Source: CAYMSF01 sp964392985 (GTDB taxonomy: Bacteria > Verrucomicrobiota > Lentisphaeria > Victivallales > Victivallaceae). Taken from it: a DNA stretch of 64,000 bases. The notes beneath the pieces are model-generated. The model saw nothing but the letters and a program-made list of their open reading frames with translations, was not told the origin of the DNA and ran no database searches. The stretch covers positions 1 through 64,000 of the forward strand of contig CAYMSF010000005.1 in NCBI GenBank assembly GCA_964392985.1, in the 5' to 3' direction. The position numbers and the translations under genes are program-made. Shown here one piece after another: positions 62,635 through 64,000 of the stretch; positions within the stretch are counted from its first letter, which is position 1; every line of letters begins with the position of its first letter.

Positions 62635-62671
62635 AACGTGTCAAGCGGGCCTGAATACTGCTTGACACGTT
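62635..62671 (+). terminator. Hairpin after the methyltransferase genes
   Basis: AACGTGTCAAGC (62635-62646) and GCTTGACACGTT (62660-62671) form a perfect 12-bp stem with a 13-base loop. Only a weak T-rich stretch (TCTTAATTCTT) follows. It may be a terminator that attenuates transcription into the CooC-like gene, or a processing/regulatory hairpin in its leader. Confidence 0.6.
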
Positions 62672-62694
62672 CTTAATTCTTAACACGGCAGAAT

Positions 62695-63477
62695 ATGAAA
62701 ATAGCGATATCGGGGAAGGGCGGGGTCGGCAAATCAACTTTGGCGGCAACGCTGGCCTTACTGCTGGCAAAACACGGCAGCAAAGTGCTGGCGCTGGACT
62801 GTGACCCCGATGCCAATCTGGCCGGTGCCCTTGGATTGAATCACGAAGCTCAAGCCGCGATTGTACCGATTTCACATCAGGTTGCGCTCATTGAGGAGCG
62901 TACCGGCGCGAAAGTGAAGCGCTACGGACAAATGTTCAAGCTGAATCCAGAAGTTGCTGATATCGCGGACAATTATGCGACGATGTGCCGCGGTGTGGCG
63001 TTGCTGGTGCTTGGCGCTGTTGAGAATGGTGGTTCCGGTTGTGCTTGTCCGGAAAGCATTTTAATCAAAGCGCTCGTTACTGATCTGGTGCTTTACAAAG
63101 ATGAAGCACTGATCATGGATATGGAGGCTGGTGTCGAGCATCTGGGCAGGGCGACGGCAAAAGGTGTTGACACAATGATTATTGTGGTCGAACCGGGACA
63201 GAATTCCATTGACTGTGCTCAGCGGATTATACGCATGTCACAACAAATCGGCATAAAAAAACTCTGTTTCGTCGCAAATAAGGTTAAAGACACTGCGGAT
63301 GAACAGTTCATCCGGAAAGCGCTTGAAGGTTATAATATTCTTGATTGTCTGCCATACTCTGATTTGTTTTGCAAATCTGACCGCGGCGGACAGGCGGCAA
63401 TTGACGTTCTGCCGCAAGAAATGATTGCAAGATTTGAGAATATTCTGCTGAAATTGCAATCCGCTTCGACTCAATAA
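62695..63477 (+). CDS. cooC: CooC-type nickel-insertion ATPase
   Basis: A 260-aa MinD/SIMIBI-class NTPase. Deviant Walker A GKGGVGKST at residues 7-15, LALDCDPDANLAGALGL, a CxC motif in GGSGCACPESILIKAL (nickel ligand in CooC), MDMEAGVEHLG (switch 2) and FVANKVKDTAD. CooC/AcsF proteins load nickel into carbon monoxide dehydrogenase or acetyl-CoA synthase. No CODH gene is in the window; it may lie further on. It is convergent with the last gene, one base between stops. Confidence 0.88.
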   Translation: MKIAISGKGGVGKSTLAATLALLLAKHGSKVLALDCDPDANLAGALGLNHEAQAAIVPISHQVALIEERTGAKVKRYGQMFKLNPEVADIADNYATMCRGVALLVLGAVENGGSGCACPESILIKALVTDLVLYKDEALIMDMEAGVEHLGRATAKGVDTMIIVVEPGQNSIDCAQRIIRMSQQIGIKKLCFVANKVKDTADEQFIRKALEGYNILDCLPYSDLFCKSDRGGQAAIDVLPQEMIARFENILLKLQSASTQ

Positions 63478-63478
63478 A

Positions 63479-64000
63479 TTAAAATGCGTTGAAACTCAGT
63501 CGTATTCTGAACGTCATTACTTCCCCTGGCTCAATCTTTGGAGCATGACCGGAGGCAATATCCTTTATTCTTCCTGCAAGAGTGGCGTTAGTCGGTTCCA
63601 ACCCAAGAACATAGCGGCCATTTTGGGCAAGTTTCCACTGTACCAGATTCGGCAGCGTGGTGGTATCATACGCCACGGTAATTCGCAATCCGGCAACATC
63701 GTTGATGGTTGCCATCTCCGCCCAGTCAGAATTTGTGGCGGGAATATTATGTATAAAACATTGTTCATTGACTCCGGATTGCGGTTCTTGTATGATATGC
63801 CAATTCTCCAAGCCTGATGCGGCCTCGGCGTCTCGCGGCGTTACTTTATGTTCAGTTGCTTCCAGCCGTGTTCCTGGTGCTATTGCCGGATAACCGAGGT
63901 TGCAATGATATAGAATTTGAATAAATTCAGGAATGCTGCCGAGATTGCTGATTTTGTCTTCCACGTAAATAGTATTGTCACCCATAGCAGTAGTGATTTT
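63479..64000 (-). CDS. Aldose-epimerase-like protein (DUF4432 type), partial
   Basis: The C-terminal ~173 residues of a minus-strand gene; the frame stays open to the window edge, so the ATG at 63985 is most likely internal. Conserved features of the galactose-mutarotase fold are seen: VEDKISNLGSIPEFIQILYH followed by CNLGYP (the late catalytic strand), HIIQEPQ, and VQWKLAQNGRYVLGLEPTN with the glutamate of the sugar site. It resembles DUF4432 proteins, which may interconvert sugar anomers. The full length and start are not visible. Confidence 0.78.
   Translation of the reverse strand, partial: KITTAMGDNTIYVEDKISNLGSIPEFIQILYHCNLGYPAIAPGTRLEATEHKVTPRDAEAASGLENWHIIQEPQSGVNEQCFIHNIPATNSDWAEMATINDVAGLRITVAYDTTTLPNLVQWKLAQNGRYVLGLEPTNATLAGRIKDIASGHAPKIEPGEVMTFRIRLSFNAF

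Noticed and set aside
1..64000. CRISPR arrays, prophage or integrase genes
   Set aside because: No regularly spaced direct repeats and no cas, integrase, transposase or phage structural genes are visible in the window.

Overview
The window reads as chromosomal DNA of a Gram-negative, probably anaerobic bacterium. The evidence is lpxB (lipid A), SurA-like and PQQ-type secreted proteins, class I iron-sulfur fumarase, several radical-SAM and ferredoxin proteins, and a CooC-type nickel/CODH accessory ATPase next to corrinoid-type methyltransferase genes. The gene styles (divergent FtsZ with FtsA outside a dcw cluster, squalene-cyclase-like genes, ECF sigma cassette) fit the PVC superphylum, perhaps Lentisphaerota, but no single gene proves this; the 5S rRNA or rplU would settle it.

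Layout. 0-0.35 kb: end of an rRNA operon (23S tail, 5S, terminator). 0.7-13.6 kb: mostly minus-strand housekeeping genes: GNAT, PHP hydrolase, lpxB, then a plus-strand GAF-Enzyme I, then a long minus-strand run (SurA-like foldase, nitroreductase, iron-type ABC transporter, YkgJ/FliB-like cysteine-cluster protein). 13.8-26.7 kb: a large plus-strand arsenic/metalloid resistance island in two ArsR-controlled arms. Arm 1 holds arsR1, an ArsP-type permease, ferredoxin, three thioredoxin-fold proteins, a DGC zinc protein, ArsF- and ArsG-like genes and a MacA/FtsX/ATPase exporter. Arm 2 holds arsR2, thioredoxin-coupled arsC, a Cys-rich mini-protein, a CPC P-type ATPase and an ACR3 efflux carrier. Two decayed genes lie in the island. 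The two arsR promoters carry inverted-repeat operators of the same design.

28.1-34.4 kb: a tightly packed five-gene cluster that looks like an uncharacterised terpenoid pathway: an HdrA-like ferredoxin protein, a radical-SAM enzyme, a DUF116-polyprenyl synthase fusion, a single-toroid prenyltransferase-repeat protein and a class II (DxDD) squalene-hopene-cyclase-like enzyme. This is the best candidate for a new system.

34.5-44.9 kb: rplU, purC, an XRE-HTH regulator with four PAS domains, a J-domain protein, ftsA-ftsZ, a 288-bp element with long terminal inverted repeats, and a NUDIX/ECF sigma/anti-sigma/secreted-protein operon. 45.2-59.98 kb: rsmA, glycosyltransferases, pyrG, carB, two-subunit fumarase, an AlkD-like HEAT protein, a flavodoxin-ferredoxin, and an unknown winged-helix protein. 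60-64 kb: a homocysteine methyltransferase, a UroD/MetE-fold methyltransferase and the CooC ATPase, which suggest a C1/corrinoid locus continuing beyond the window, plus a truncated DUF4432/aldose-epimerase-like gene on the minus strand.
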